In this document: in pieces, positions 17,997 through 25,504 of the stretch | How the letters are laid out: every line of letters starts with the position of its first letter | How positions within the stretch are numbered: position 1 is the stretch's first letter | NCBI RefSeq assembly: GCF_002222635.1 | Contig: NZ_CP022418.1 | Location: 220,778 to 284,777 of the forward strand | Length of the DNA: 64,000 nt | Source of the DNA: Pseudosulfitobacter pseudonitzschiae | Lineage (GTDB): Bacteria > Pseudomonadota > Alphaproteobacteria > Rhodobacterales > Rhodobacteraceae | Reading direction: 5' to 3' | Translations under genes and position numbers: made by a program | The notes under the pieces: model-generated | What the model saw: only the letters and a program-made list of their open reading frames with translations | What the model was told of the DNA's origin: nothing | Databases searched by the model: none

Positions 17997-18432
17997 GGTG
18001 TTGTCACATTAACGGACCTGAGGTTGCTGGTTCATTGATCTGAGCGTAGGCGGTATCGACGCAGACAGTGAAAATCAGCTACAAACGCCACCGGTTTCCG
18101 CCCGAAATCATTGCTCATGTTGTCTGGCTCTACGCCCGGTTCAACTTGAGCCTACGCGAGGTCGAGGAGATGATGCTGGAACGTGGCGTGGACGTTTCGT
18201 ACGAGACGATCCGGCGCTGGACCGTCAAGTTCGGCCCCCTGATCGCAGCGCTTCGTCTCTATGCAGGCCGCAACCCGTAATTCTTTCTGCGTCCCTGCCC
18301 GCCGCCGGTCCGCTCTCACCATCCGCTACCATCGGCTCGAAGCTTTCGAGGCCTGGAAATCCGCGGCAAACGTCGCTTGATGTCCTATCGGTATCCAATC
18401 TCGCAGACTGGGCGAGTTAATGTGACAACACC
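17997..18432 (+). mobile_element. Internally deleted IS6-family element with perfect 17-bp terminal repeats
   Basis: GGTGTTGTCACATTAAC at 17997-18013 is repeated in inverted orientation at 18416-18432 without mismatch. The 436-bp element holds only a 70-residue N-terminal transposase piece (18068-18280), about half the length of a full IS6 element. The ends look intact, so it could be moved by a transposase supplied in trans. No 8-bp target duplication is visible at its borders. Confidence 0.75.
18068..18280 (+). pseudogene. IS6-family transposase, N-terminal fragment
   Basis: Seventy residues: YKRHRFPPEIIAHVVWLYAR, FNLSLREVEEMMLERGVDVS and YETIRRWTVKFGP. This is the helix-turn-helix start of IS6 transposases. 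The DDE catalytic core is absent because of the internal deletion. It lies inside the element bounded by 17-bp inverted repeats. Confidence 0.8.
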
Positions 18433-18444
18433 AAGCTACCCGCT

Positions 18445-18873
18445 CTAGACGCAAAGCAATTCCTTCAAAGCCCCGCGCACGCGCGTTACTTCGGCCAGTG
18501 TGTATCGATCCAGCGTGGCGAAAAAAGCCTCCTGTGCTTCAACAAGCGGATTTCGCAATCCGCAAACGGGAAGGATCAGGCAGGATCGGTTAGCTCCAAA
18601 ACACTCAACAACCGGATCATCACGCTTCATGGCACGTACCACCTCACCGATGCTGATCTGCTCTGCACTCCTCGAAAGCACCAGCCCGCCGTTTCGCCCC
18701 CGTTCAGAGGCCACGAACCCCTCACGCACCAGTTGCGTGGCGACCTTGGACAGATGATGATCCGACAGCTCAAACAGCGTCGCAATCTCGGATGTTGGCA
18801 CCCGGTCAGGCGCGCGGACTGCCAGCGTCATCAAGATGCGCAGGGCGTAATCAGTGAATTTGTCCAACTGCAT
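18445..18873 (-). CDS. nsrR: Rrf2-family regulator, NsrR type
   Basis: A 142-residue Fe-S regulator. The N-terminal winged helix (QLDKFTDYALRILMTLA, SEIATLFELSDHHLSKV, GRNGGLVLS) is followed by the cluster motif ECFGANRSCLILPVCGL, giving C-x6-C-x5-C as in nitric-oxide-sensing NsrR. RirA has a different cysteine pattern. It is divergent from a small membrane protein and a truncated haemoglobin, a usual NO-stress setting. Two palindromes lie in the 81-bp intergenic region, so autoregulation is likely. Confidence 0.8.
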   Translation of the reverse strand: MQLDKFTDYALRILMTLAVRAPDRVPTSEIATLFELSDHHLSKVATQLVREGFVASERGRNGGLVLSRSAEQISIGEVVRAMKRDDPVVECFGANRSCLILPVCGLRNPLVEAQEAFFATLDRYTLAEVTRVRGALKELLCV

Positions 18874-18885
18874 CCATAATATTTA

Positions 18886-18941
18886 GCATTTGTAATGCGG
18901 AATAGACAGCCTTATATAATTCGCAAATGAAATACTCATTT
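18886..18941. promoter_or_regulatory. Two palindromes between nsrR and the truncated haemoglobin operon
   Basis: GCATT-TGT-AATGC at 18886-18898 and AAATGA-AATAC-TCATTT at 18925-18941 are both perfect inverted repeats, with TATAAT at 18915-18920 between them. The second resembles the AT-rich NsrR operator (AAnATGnATTT type) and ends just before the ribosome site AAGGAG. They fit NsrR control of both directions. Confidence 0.6.
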
Positions 18942-18954
18942 AAGGAGAACTGTG

Positions 18955-19110
18955 ATGACAGCATCTGAAGTCTTCCTCTGGCCGGGGACCAAAGTCTGCG
19001 AACAATTGGGCATCAATCCCGAGAGCGACGCAGGTCTGATCCGGTGGATGATCAACACAGTGGTCTATCTGATGCTCAGTCTTACCGTCGTCTGGATCAT
19101 CGTGGCATGA
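18955..19110 (+). CDS. Small single-span membrane protein in NsrR-linked operon
   Basis: A 51-residue protein starting at ATG 18955 after AAGGAG. The N-terminal part (VFLWPGTKVCEQLGINPES) is soluble and the rest (INTVVYLMLSLTVVWIIVA) is one transmembrane helix. Its stop overlaps the next start (ATGA), so it is translated with the truncated haemoglobin. I do not recognise a family. Position suggests a role in nitric-oxide or respiratory stress. Confidence 0.7.
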   Translation: MTASEVFLWPGTKVCEQLGINPESDAGLIRWMINTVVYLMLSLTVVWIIVA

Positions 19111-19511
19111 CAATACCGCCGCGCATTCCCGTGACCGAAACGCAAATCGATCGCGTCATATCCCAGTTCTACGCACAGGTCCGCGCGGACCCGTCGATTG
19201 GACCAGTGTTTCAAGCGCATGTGTCAGACTGGCCAACACATGAGAAAAAGATCGGCCGTTTCTGGCGCAATGCCCTGCTCTTGCAACGGTGCTATGACGG
19301 CAATCCGATGCAGGCGCATTTGGCCGCAGGCAACGTCAAATCGCAGCATTTTCCGGTCTGGCTTTCCCTGTTCGACGCGGTACTCGAACAAGAATTGCCG
19401 CAACCACTCGCTCAGTCCTGGTCTGCGCTCGCCCACCGCATAGGACGCGGACTCAGGTATGGCCTACCGGAAGACGGCGCGGGATCCACGCCTTATCTCG
19501 GCAACGCCTAA
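19107..19511 (+). CDS. Group III truncated haemoglobin
   Basis: A 134-residue globin-fold protein. Family marks are IDRVISQFYAQVRADPSIGP near the N-terminus, the distal-side FWRNALL region, and SQHFPVWLSLFDAVLEQ with the proximal His. It likely handles nitric oxide or peroxynitrite, consistent with the NsrR gene alongside. The ATG at 19107 overlaps the upstream stop; the longer frame from 19044 is only the antecedent gene in another phase. Confidence 0.85.
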   Translation: MTIPPRIPVTETQIDRVISQFYAQVRADPSIGPVFQAHVSDWPTHEKKIGRFWRNALLLQRCYDGNPMQAHLAAGNVKSQHFPVWLSLFDAVLEQELPQPLAQSWSALAHRIGRGLRYGLPEDGAGSTPYLGNA

Positions 19512-19578
19512 TCAAACAAGCCGCTGTTGCGGCAGCAGATAGGATGGCGGGAAAAAACAAGCCTGCACATCACACCCC

Positions 19579-20232
19579 TCACCGCTGCAGCCGCGCCCCG
19601 TCAGACAACACCACTACATCCATCTGCACATCCCACGGCATGGGATAGATCGTCGGCACAACACAGCCCGCAAACCCGACACCCACGACACGCGGACGCG
19701 GTTCCAGACGGACCAGCGTGCGGTCATAATAGCCACCGCCATTGCCCAGCCGGTAAAGCGCTTCGTCGACACCTACGAGAGGGGCTACAACGATGTCGGG
19801 CCTACGCGCCTCGCCCTCAGCAGGTTCCAAAATACTCCACAAGCCGCGCTTCATCCGACAATTCGGCCACCACGTATGAAATTCGAGCGGCGCTTGTTCG
19901 GCAACCATCACTGGCAGCAATACCTGCCCTCCTGCAGCGTGGACCTTGTACATCCAAGGGCGCAGGTCCGGCTCGCCCCGGATTGGCCAATAGACCGCGA
20001 TGCACAGCCCATCCTGTAGCGTGATGATGTCCTCTAGCTCTGCTATCAAGGTTGCAGTCCCCTGCACCCGCTCCTCTGACATCAATGAACGCGCGGCAAC
20101 CAAACGCGATCTCTCCGCCCGTCGAAATCGCGCCACATCCCGTGCCAATGCAGGATCAACAGGATGCCCGTCGACAAGAAGGTGAGCAAAACAGGGTGAC
20201 GTACCTTTCATGAACTCGCTCTCGTCTTCCAT
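19579..20232 (-). CDS. 5-formyltetrahydrofolate cyclo-ligase
   Basis: A 217-residue enzyme of the 5-FCL family (ATP-dependent conversion of 5-formyl-THF to 5,10-methenyl-THF). Typical motifs are an N-terminal basic segment (FRRAERSRLVAARSLMS), AVYWPIRGEPDLRPWM, and the substrate-phosphate loop LYRLGNGGGYYDRTL near residues 155-170. It runs convergently with the truncated haemoglobin gene. MKGTSPCF (codon 8) is an alternative start. A second, more distant family member lies at 46970-47740. Confidence 0.9.
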   Translation of the reverse strand: MEDESEFMKGTSPCFAHLLVDGHPVDPALARDVARFRRAERSRLVAARSLMSEERVQGTATLIAELEDIITLQDGLCIAVYWPIRGEPDLRPWMYKVHAAGGQVLLPVMVAEQAPLEFHTWWPNCRMKRGLWSILEPAEGEARRPDIVVAPLVGVDEALYRLGNGGGYYDRTLVRLEPRPRVVGVGFAGCVVPTIYPMPWDVQMDVVVLSDGARLQR

Positions 20233-20795
20233 CGTTACGCTCCCTACCTGACCCGCAATAATATCGTCTTGTGTGAATCTTCGTGCCGCTAATTCAAAAT
20301 CTGCTCAAAGACCAAATTGGAAAGGGAACTCCACGCCGTCATTAACGTGACAGTGAGTATGACCAAGAGCCCGGGCCATCCAAGGGGCGGTCAATCAGCC
20401 AGGCAAATAACCATACGACTTCTATCAAACCAATGACCTCGAACTTAGCGGTGCTGCGCATAAAATGGCTCCTGTAATGCAAGTTCGGGCCGTCACGCGT
20501 GTAACCGACTGGCCAGGCGAGGTCGTCCTCATTTGGATTGAGTATGTCGGCGGGGCATTGGTTTTTCAAGAACAGCTGGGACGTATGACGGTGCCCAATT
20601 CCATAATCTGAGCGGGTCCCCTTTCGCGGAAGAAAACCACCCCGTGTTTGCCGAACTCTGCCTTTATGAGACAAGGATCATCAGACAGCCTGACTTACTT
20701 GCGGCGCATTTATATATACTTTAAGGCATAAACCGCCGCCCCTTACCACTCTCCATTATGTCCAATAATCTTGCGTTATCGGACGTAAAAATGAT
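20233..20795. other. Largely empty region with one doubtful frame
   Basis: A 110-codon minus-strand frame (20342-20674) contains KFEVIGLIEVVWLFAWLIDR, which could be a membrane segment, but has no recognisable family, so it is not called as a gene. The region ends in AT-rich DNA upstream of the integrase gene. Confidence 0.35.
20756..20788. repeat. Imperfect inverted repeat upstream of the integrase
   Basis: TTATGTCC (20756-20763) and GGACGTAA (20781-20788) form 8-bp arms with one mismatch and a 17-bp spacer, 7 bp before the integrase start. The geometry would suit a tyrosine-recombinase core site or an operator. Confidence 0.35.
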
Positions 20796-21947
20796 ATGCT
20801 CGGAAACATGAGCAGTCTCACGAATAACGGCACCAAAATCGAGGATTCCGACGCGTCTGACGCAGAGATTTCGAGCTCAGCGTCCTATGACTCGCTGAAC
20901 AGTGACGAACACGACGAGAGAACCTCTCGGGACCGAGCCTCAATCGCTCTGCCCGCTCATGTGGCCGGCTCCGGCGCGCTCGACCGGCTGATCGACACCG
21001 CGCGCGACTACGCCGAGGCCTCTACAGCTGAGAACACCAACAAGGCCTACTCGGCCGACTGGAAACACTTCACCCGCTGGTGCCGGCTGAAAGGGACGGA
21101 TCCCCTGCCCTCCTCGCCCGAGATGGTCGGGCTCTATGTGGCGGACCTGGCCGCCGCGACCGGGAAGGCCCCTGCTCTCTCGGTCTCCACCATTGAGCGG
21201 CGCCTCTCCGGCCTCGCTTGGAATTACAGGCAGCGAGGGTTCACTCTTGATCGCAAGGACCGCCATGTCGCCACCGTTCTGGCCGGGATTAGGCGCAAAC
21301 ACGCGCGTCCGCCGGTTCAGAAGGAAGCGATCCTGCCGGAGGACATCCAGGCCATGGTGGGCACCCTTCCCTATGATCTCCGCGGGCTTCGAGACCGGGC
21401 GATCTTACTTCTGGGCTATGCTGGAGGTCTCCGTCGCTCCGAGATCGTGAGCCTTGACGTGCACAAGGATGATACACCGGACTCCGGCGGTTGGATCGAG
21501 ATTTTCGAAGATGGCGCTCTGCTGACGCTGAACGCCAAGACCGGGTGGCGCGAGGTCGAGGTCGGGCGCGGCTCAAGCGACCAGACCTGTCCTGTCCACG
21601 CACTTGAGCAATGGCTGTATTTTGCAAAGATCGACTTCGGGCCGGTTTTCGTGCGTACGTCGCGGGACGGCAAACGCGCCCTCGAGACACGACTTTCCGA
21701 CAAGCACGTCGCCCGGCTGATCAAGGCGACCGTTCTGAAGAGTGGCGTCAGATCTGATCTGCCGGAAGCTAAACGGTTGGCGATGTTCTCCGGCCATTCC
21801 TTACGTGCCGGGCTCGCCTCGTCGGCAGAGGTTGATGAGCGCTATGTTCAAAAGCAACTCGGACATGCGTCGGCCGAGATGACCCGGCGCTACCAGCGCA
21901 GGCGCGACAGGTTCAGGGTGAACCTGACCAAAGCCTCAGGGCTGTGA
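20796..21947 (+). CDS. Tyrosine recombinase / integrase
   Basis: A 383-residue recombinase. An N-terminal acidic extension precedes a core-binding domain (ENTNKAYSADWKHFTRWCRL) and the catalytic domain with AGGLRRSEIVSLD (first Arg), HSLRAG (His-x-x-Arg), LGHAS (His) and the nucleophile Tyr in MTRRYQRRRD. All catalytic positions are present, so it is probably active. An internal ATG at 20808 is possible. It lies next to a serine recombinase, and both may act in multimer resolution or mobility of the replicon. Confidence 0.9.
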   Translation: MLGNMSSLTNNGTKIEDSDASDAEISSSASYDSLNSDEHDERTSRDRASIALPAHVAGSGALDRLIDTARDYAEASTAENTNKAYSADWKHFTRWCRLKGTDPLPSSPEMVGLYVADLAAATGKAPALSVSTIERRLSGLAWNYRQRGFTLDRKDRHVATVLAGIRRKHARPPVQKEAILPEDIQAMVGTLPYDLRGLRDRAILLLGYAGGLRRSEIVSLDVHKDDTPDSGGWIEIFEDGALLTLNAKTGWREVEVGRGSSDQTCPVHALEQWLYFAKIDFGPVFVRTSRDGKRALETRLSDKHVARLIKATVLKSGVRSDLPEAKRLAMFSGHSLRAGLASSAEVDERYVQKQLGHASAEMTRRYQRRRDRFRVNLTKASGL

Positions 21948-22010
21948 AGCTCAGGAATCTTGACGCGTTGGTGAAGCGCTAAGATGAAATTCCAGCGCTT
22001 CAGTTTCAGC

Positions 22011-22160
22011 TTACTGCTTCAATTGAAATCGGGAACTAAACGCGACATCGGGTGGCCCAGGCAAAAACCAGAGATCCTCTTCGTGAGCCTCTTCATCCTC
22101 CTCGATTGTGATGAGGGGGTCATCGAAATCATCAGTCAATGCAGACGGTTGTGGCTTCAT
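22011..22160 (-). CDS. Short acidic ORF, possible truncated gene start
   Basis: A 49-residue frame: MKPQPSALTDDFDDPLITIE, then an acidic run and DLWFLPGPPDVAF. Composition looks protein-like, as if it were the first part of a longer protein that has been cut by the integrase-side junction. It begins directly next to a perfect inverted repeat that could be its operator. No family recognised. Confidence 0.35.
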   Translation of the reverse strand: MKPQPSALTDDFDDPLITIEEDEEAHEEDLWFLPGPPDVAFSSRFQLKQ

Positions 22161-22188
22161 ATGTGCAAAATACTATTTTTTTGCACAT
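22161..22188. promoter_or_regulatory. Perfect 10-bp inverted repeat (operator-like)
   Basis: ATGTGCAAAA (22161-22170) and TTTTGCACAT (22179-22188) are exact inverted copies with an 8-bp spacer, directly before the ATG of the 49-residue minus-strand frame. The outer ATGTGCA/TGCACAT arms equal those of rhizobial tra boxes but the spacing differs. Confidence 0.5.
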
Positions 22189-22338
22189 TACCCAAGTGAT
22201 TTTGTGACGGTTGCCGCCGCTCATTATATAGAATGCGCGCGCGACTGCCGGTGGAAACTCTCAGATCGCGGTCAGCGCTAGGAAACCAAGGGACCATGGA
22301 CGAACACAACGTGAGAGCACTTTCTTGCATTCATTTAC

Positions 22339-22350
22339 AAACGGTCGTTT
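22339..22350. promoter_or_regulatory. Small palindrome upstream of serine recombinase
   Basis: AAACG-GT-CGTTT lies 37 bp before the recombinase start in an AT-rich stretch. Resolvase genes commonly have their res site in this position, so it could be part of a crossover or operator subsite. Evidence is limited to the symmetry. Confidence 0.3.
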
Positions 22351-22386
22351 AGTAGCAATATATAAAACTGCAAAAAGACTGTTTTG

Positions 22387-23271
22387 ATGCCCCTGATAGG
22401 TTACGCCCGGGTCTCAACCGAGGATCAACTCCCCCTGCCCCAGTCGCAGGCCCTGAAATCCGCGGGTTGCGCCGAGATCCATGAAGAACAGGCCTCGGGC
22501 GGAAATCGCGCGCGGCCTGTGCTTGCGCGGGTGTTGGAACGCATCGGCAAGGGCGACACGCTGGTGGTCGTTCGGATCGACCGACTGGCGCGGTCGCTGT
22601 CGCATCTGCTGGAGGTGATCGAGCGGCTGGAGGCCAAGGGTGCTTTCTTCCGCTCGATCCAGGACCCCATCGACACCGGATCCCCGCAGGGCAAGTTCAC
22701 GTTGCAAGTGCTGGGGGCCGCGGCCGAGTTTGAGCGCGCCCTGATCCGGGAACGCACCAAGGCCGGTCTCGCCAGCGCGCGCACAAAGGGCCGCGTGGGC
22801 GGGAACCCTGGGCTGCGGGCCAAAGACCCCGCTGCTCTTCGCAAAGTGCGGCTGGCGCGACAGGACGGCTACATGGAGCGTCTGAACGAGACGGCTCAAG
22901 ATTGGGTGCCCCATGTGCGCCGGTTGCGACCCGACTTGGCCTGGGAAGACGTAGTGCGCATCATCAACGGCCTCTTGCCCGAGTCGCGTCGCTGGACCCA
23001 AAGCCATCTCCTGCGCGCTGTGAAGGCCTATGTCCGCGACGGCTTCCTGTCTGCCGAGGTGCTGGCCCGCGCCGGGCGCCGCGAAACCGACGACCGCCTG
23101 CCCGCCATCGTTGCCGCGATCAAGGGCGCGGATCCCGACATCACGCTTAAGGCGGTCTGCACCCGGCTGGAAGCGATGCGCGAGCGCACGCCCCGCGGGC
23201 GCACAAGCTGGCAGCCGTCATCGGTCAACATGCTGTTGGAGCGCGCGGAGAAGTTGGGGTTGCTGGGGTAA
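22387..23271 (+). CDS. Serine recombinase (resolvase/invertase family)
   Basis: A 294-residue recombinase. The catalytic domain begins IGYARVSTEDQ with the nucleophile Ser, and includes DTLVVVRIDRLARSLSHLLE and GAAAEFERALIRERTKAGLA. The C-terminal part (after about residue 145) is longer than in classical resolvases and contains two helical DNA-binding-like segments (ITLKAVCTRLEAMRER, SSVNMLLERAEKLGLLG). The ATG at 22387 is preferred over the preceding TTG. It probably resolves replicon multimers or transposition cointegrates. Confidence 0.9.
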   Translation: MPLIGYARVSTEDQLPLPQSQALKSAGCAEIHEEQASGGNRARPVLARVLERIGKGDTLVVVRIDRLARSLSHLLEVIERLEAKGAFFRSIQDPIDTGSPQGKFTLQVLGAAAEFERALIRERTKAGLASARTKGRVGGNPGLRAKDPAALRKVRLARQDGYMERLNETAQDWVPHVRRLRPDLAWEDVVRIINGLLPESRRWTQSHLLRAVKAYVRDGFLSAEVLARAGRRETDDRLPAIVAAIKGADPDITLKAVCTRLEAMRERTPRGRTSWQPSSVNMLLERAEKLGLLG

Positions 23272-23316
23272 ATTCAAGGGCAACGCGACCATAAAAACTG
23301 TTACTTGCGCCCGAGA

Positions 23317-23610
23317 TTAAGCGCTCCGCAGCAGATCCTGCACGACAGATGGCTTTTTTGCGATCAAGGCCAGCAGGACTTGAGCGGGGCCTGTCGGGTG
23401 TCTGCGCCCATGTTCCCAGTTCAAAAGCGTGCCTTTCGCCACGCCTATGCTTTTGGCGAATTCTGCCTGTGAGAGACCAGTTCTCTGGCGAACTTCGACC
23501 ACGTCGACGTCAGCAACCGACACCTTGTGGACCTTAGCACCGGAGGTGTCGCCATCCGCAAATGCCAACGCCTCTTCCAGGCCCTTGGACACGGATTCAA
23601 ATACACTCAT
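23317..23610 (-). CDS. HTH-Xre antitoxin (HigA/NadS-like)
   Basis: A 97-residue protein with a C-terminal Xre helix-turn-helix (VRQRTGLSQAEFAKSIGVAK followed by GTLLNWEHGRRHPTGPAQVL), typical of antitoxins translated after a HigB/RelE-like toxin. Its ATG overlaps the toxin stop (ATGA). The frame is intact although the partner toxin is interrupted, so it may now act only as a repressor or orphan antitoxin. Confidence 0.85.
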   Translation of the reverse strand: MSVFESVSKGLEEALAFADGDTSGAKVHKVSVADVDVVEVRQRTGLSQAEFAKSIGVAKGTLLNWEHGRRHPTGPAQVLLALIAKKPSVVQDLLRSA

Positions 23611-23948
23611 ATTGCGTCTCCATACTTTGCGATAAGCATTTTGCTCATCTCGACCGCCATTGACTGTTCGGACTTCGACAGATTGGCCTTTTCGTTCTTG
23701 GCAAACACCGTAAGCAGAAAGATCGGCATGTGGGCTCCACCAAATACGTACATCGTCCTGAAGCCGCCGCTCTTGCCGCCCCCTACTCTTGGAATACGGA
23801 CCTTACGCAGCCCTCCTCAGAGAGAGACACCAGCTTCCGGGTTGGCAGCAATGTAGTTAATTGCAGCCTCGCGTTCTTGGTCCGACATGATTGCTTTGGC
23901 GCGTCTCTGAAATTCGGCCAGTTCGACTACTGTTTGCAATCTTGTCAT
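23607..23948 (-). pseudogene. RelE/HigB-like toxin with in-frame stop
   Basis: From ATG 23948 the frame reads ELAEFQRRAKAIMSDQEREA, INYIAANPEAGVSL, then TGA at codon 44 (23817-23819), then GGLRKVRIPRVGGGKSGGFR, TMYVFGGAHMPIFLLTVFAK and NEKANLSKSEQSM to the natural stop overlapping the antitoxin start. Sequence on both sides of TGA aligns with the RelE/HigB family in one phase, so a single nonsense change is the simplest explanation. Restart at an internal codon would omit the conserved first helices. Confidence 0.75.
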
Positions 23949-24000
23949 CGTTCTTCACCATATAGATTTCAGTGGCATATATGTCAATGACGTATAGTCA
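23940..24000 (-). promoter_or_regulatory. Probable toxin-antitoxin promoter/operator
   Basis: The 60 bp upstream of the toxin start contain GGCATATATGTC (core CATATATG palindrome) and the AT-rich string ACCATATAGA. These suit an autoregulatory site for the Xre antitoxin. No exact promoter was assigned. Confidence 0.3.
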
Positions 24001-24304
24001 GGATGCGGAAACGACAAGCCGATGATTCGTAGATTGGCGTCACCGCAACAGCTTGGGACAAAGTACGCAGGAGATACTACATATCGATATTTGATGAAAG
24101 TTAGTGGTGAATATGTTTTATATTCAGTGACTTACAATTTCCTCTTGGCATGACAGATCAAGCGATGATCAGGGAGCGATAACAAAAAACTGTTGCCTGC
24201 AGAGAAGTTGCGTGCAAAAGTTTTCATTGACGCATAAACGCGGAAATTGCGCGATCTTGCGACAAAATGACGATGACCCACCAAGAGGTCTGAAGGGCAG
24301 TATA
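24001..24304. other. Upstream region of repABC
   Basis: About 300 bp, AT-rich towards 24060-24130, expected to carry the repA promoter. TTGATG (24094-24099) and TTTTAT at 24117-24122 could be -35/-10 elements. No copy of the TTGTCCGCGGACAA palindrome was seen here. Confidence 0.3.
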
Positions 24305-25504
24305 GTGACGGAACCACAAACACCCAAGGCAGAGACCATCGCTACGACGATTGCGGCCCATGCGGCTCGCCTCTCAGAGGCGTTGAACGTACATATGCGC
24401 AATAGTTTTCAGCCCGACAGCCGCAAAGTCCTGCGCAAGTTCCACCCTGCCGAGGTATCCGAACTGACCGGCATCAGCATGTCCAATCTGCGCACTCGCC
24501 ATCAAGAAGGCGATTTTCCCGAGGTTCAGACCGATCTGCGCGGGCGTAGGCTCTATTCCGCCACCGAAATTGACCAAATCCGGCATGTAATGGCCCGCAC
24601 CGGGCGGAATGGCGCAACCTATCTACCTGGCCGCCGGAATGGTGATGCCTTGCAGGTGATCTCCATCGTCAATTTCAAGGGTGGTTCCAGCAAGACCACG
24701 ACGGCCATCCATCTGGCGCAACGCTATGCGTTACGTGGCTATCGCGTGCTGGCGGTAGATATGGACCCCCAGGCCAGCCTGACCACGATGTTCGGCTACC
24801 GCCCCGAGATCGAATTTGCCGAAACCGGCACAATTTACGATTCGTTAAGATACCAGGACCCGGTGCCATTAAGCCAAGTGGTGCGCAAAACCTATTTCCA
24901 CAATCTTGACCTTGCTCCGGCGGGATTGTTGCTGTCCGAATATGAGACCGAAACAGCCTATGCGCTACAGCATAAGCTGGACCCGCCGTTCACACAGCGT
25001 TTGGCGATCGCGCTGGACGAGATTGAAGCGGATTATGACATCGTCATCATCGATTGCCCGCCACAACTGGGTTTTACCACGATGACGGCGCTACTGGCCT
25101 CAACCGGGTTGCTGATCACGGTGGTGCCCAGCATGCTGGATGTGGCATCTATGGCGCAATTCCTTGAAATGGCTGGTGAAACTGTCCAAACTCTGGAGGA
25201 GGCCACCGGTCCGATTGACTGGTCGTTCCTGAAATTCTTGATTGCACGCTATGAACCGACCGATGTGCCGCAATCCCAGATGGCAGGATTTCTTCGCTCG
25301 ATCCTGTTGGATCAGGTCTTGACCATGCCGATGCTGAAATCCACCGCGATTTCAGATGCGGGCATGACGCAGCAGACGATTTATGAACTTGACCCCAGTC
25401 AGGTGGTGAAAAAGACCCGTGACCGCATCTTGGAAAGCGTGAACGGCGTGGCTGATGAGTTTGAAAAGACGATCCAGGCCGCCTGGGGCAGAAAGGCTGA
25501 GTGA
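24305..25504 (+). CDS. repA: RepA, ParA-type plasmid partitioning ATPase
   Basis: A 399-residue protein of the repABC family. The N-terminal region (AHAARLSEALNVHMRNSFQP, VLRKFHPAEVSELTGIS, MSNLRTRHQEGDFPE) is the winged DNA-binding domain used for autoregulation. The ATPase core has the deviant Walker A FKGGSSKTTTAIHLAQ, Walker A' VDMDPQAS and Walker B DIVIIDCPPQLG. GTG 24305 is chosen because GAAGGG lies 7-8 nt upstream and the family usually starts near here; the longer frame from GTG 24212 is less likely. It is followed by repB with TGATG overlap. Confidence 0.92.
   Translation: MTEPQTPKAETIATTIAAHAARLSEALNVHMRNSFQPDSRKVLRKFHPAEVSELTGISMSNLRTRHQEGDFPEVQTDLRGRRLYSATEIDQIRHVMARTGRNGATYLPGRRNGDALQVISIVNFKGGSSKTTTAIHLAQRYALRGYRVLAVDMDPQASLTTMFGYRPEIEFAETGTIYDSLRYQDPVPLSQVVRKTYFHNLDLAPAGLLLSEYETETAYALQHKLDPPFTQRLAIALDEIEADYDIVIIDCPPQLGFTTMTALLASTGLLITVVPSMLDVASMAQFLEMAGETVQTLEEATGPIDWSFLKFLIARYEPTDVPQSQMAGFLRSILLDQVLTMPMLKSTAISDAGMTQQTIYELDPSQVVKKTRDRILESVNGVADEFEKTIQAAWGRKAE

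Larger units (their letters stand above)
21948..22386. other. Intergenic region between two recombinases
   Basis: About 440 bp. It contains one short minus-strand frame (22011-22160), a strong inverted repeat at 22161-22188 and a small palindrome at 22339-22350, all listed separately. Nothing else was recognised. Confidence 0.4.

Noticed and set aside
20342..20674. A 110-codon minus-strand frame with a hydrophobic stretch
   Set aside because: No start context and no family; kept only as a comment in the intergenic entry.
22161..22188. A genuine quorum-sensing tra box
   Set aside because: The arms ATGTGCA/TGCACAT match, but they are 14 bp apart instead of 4, and no traR/traI genes are nearby.
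23817..23819. TGA in the toxin read as selenocysteine
   Set aside because: No conserved cysteine or selenocysteine is expected in RelE/HigB toxins and no SECIS-like hairpin was seen after the codon.
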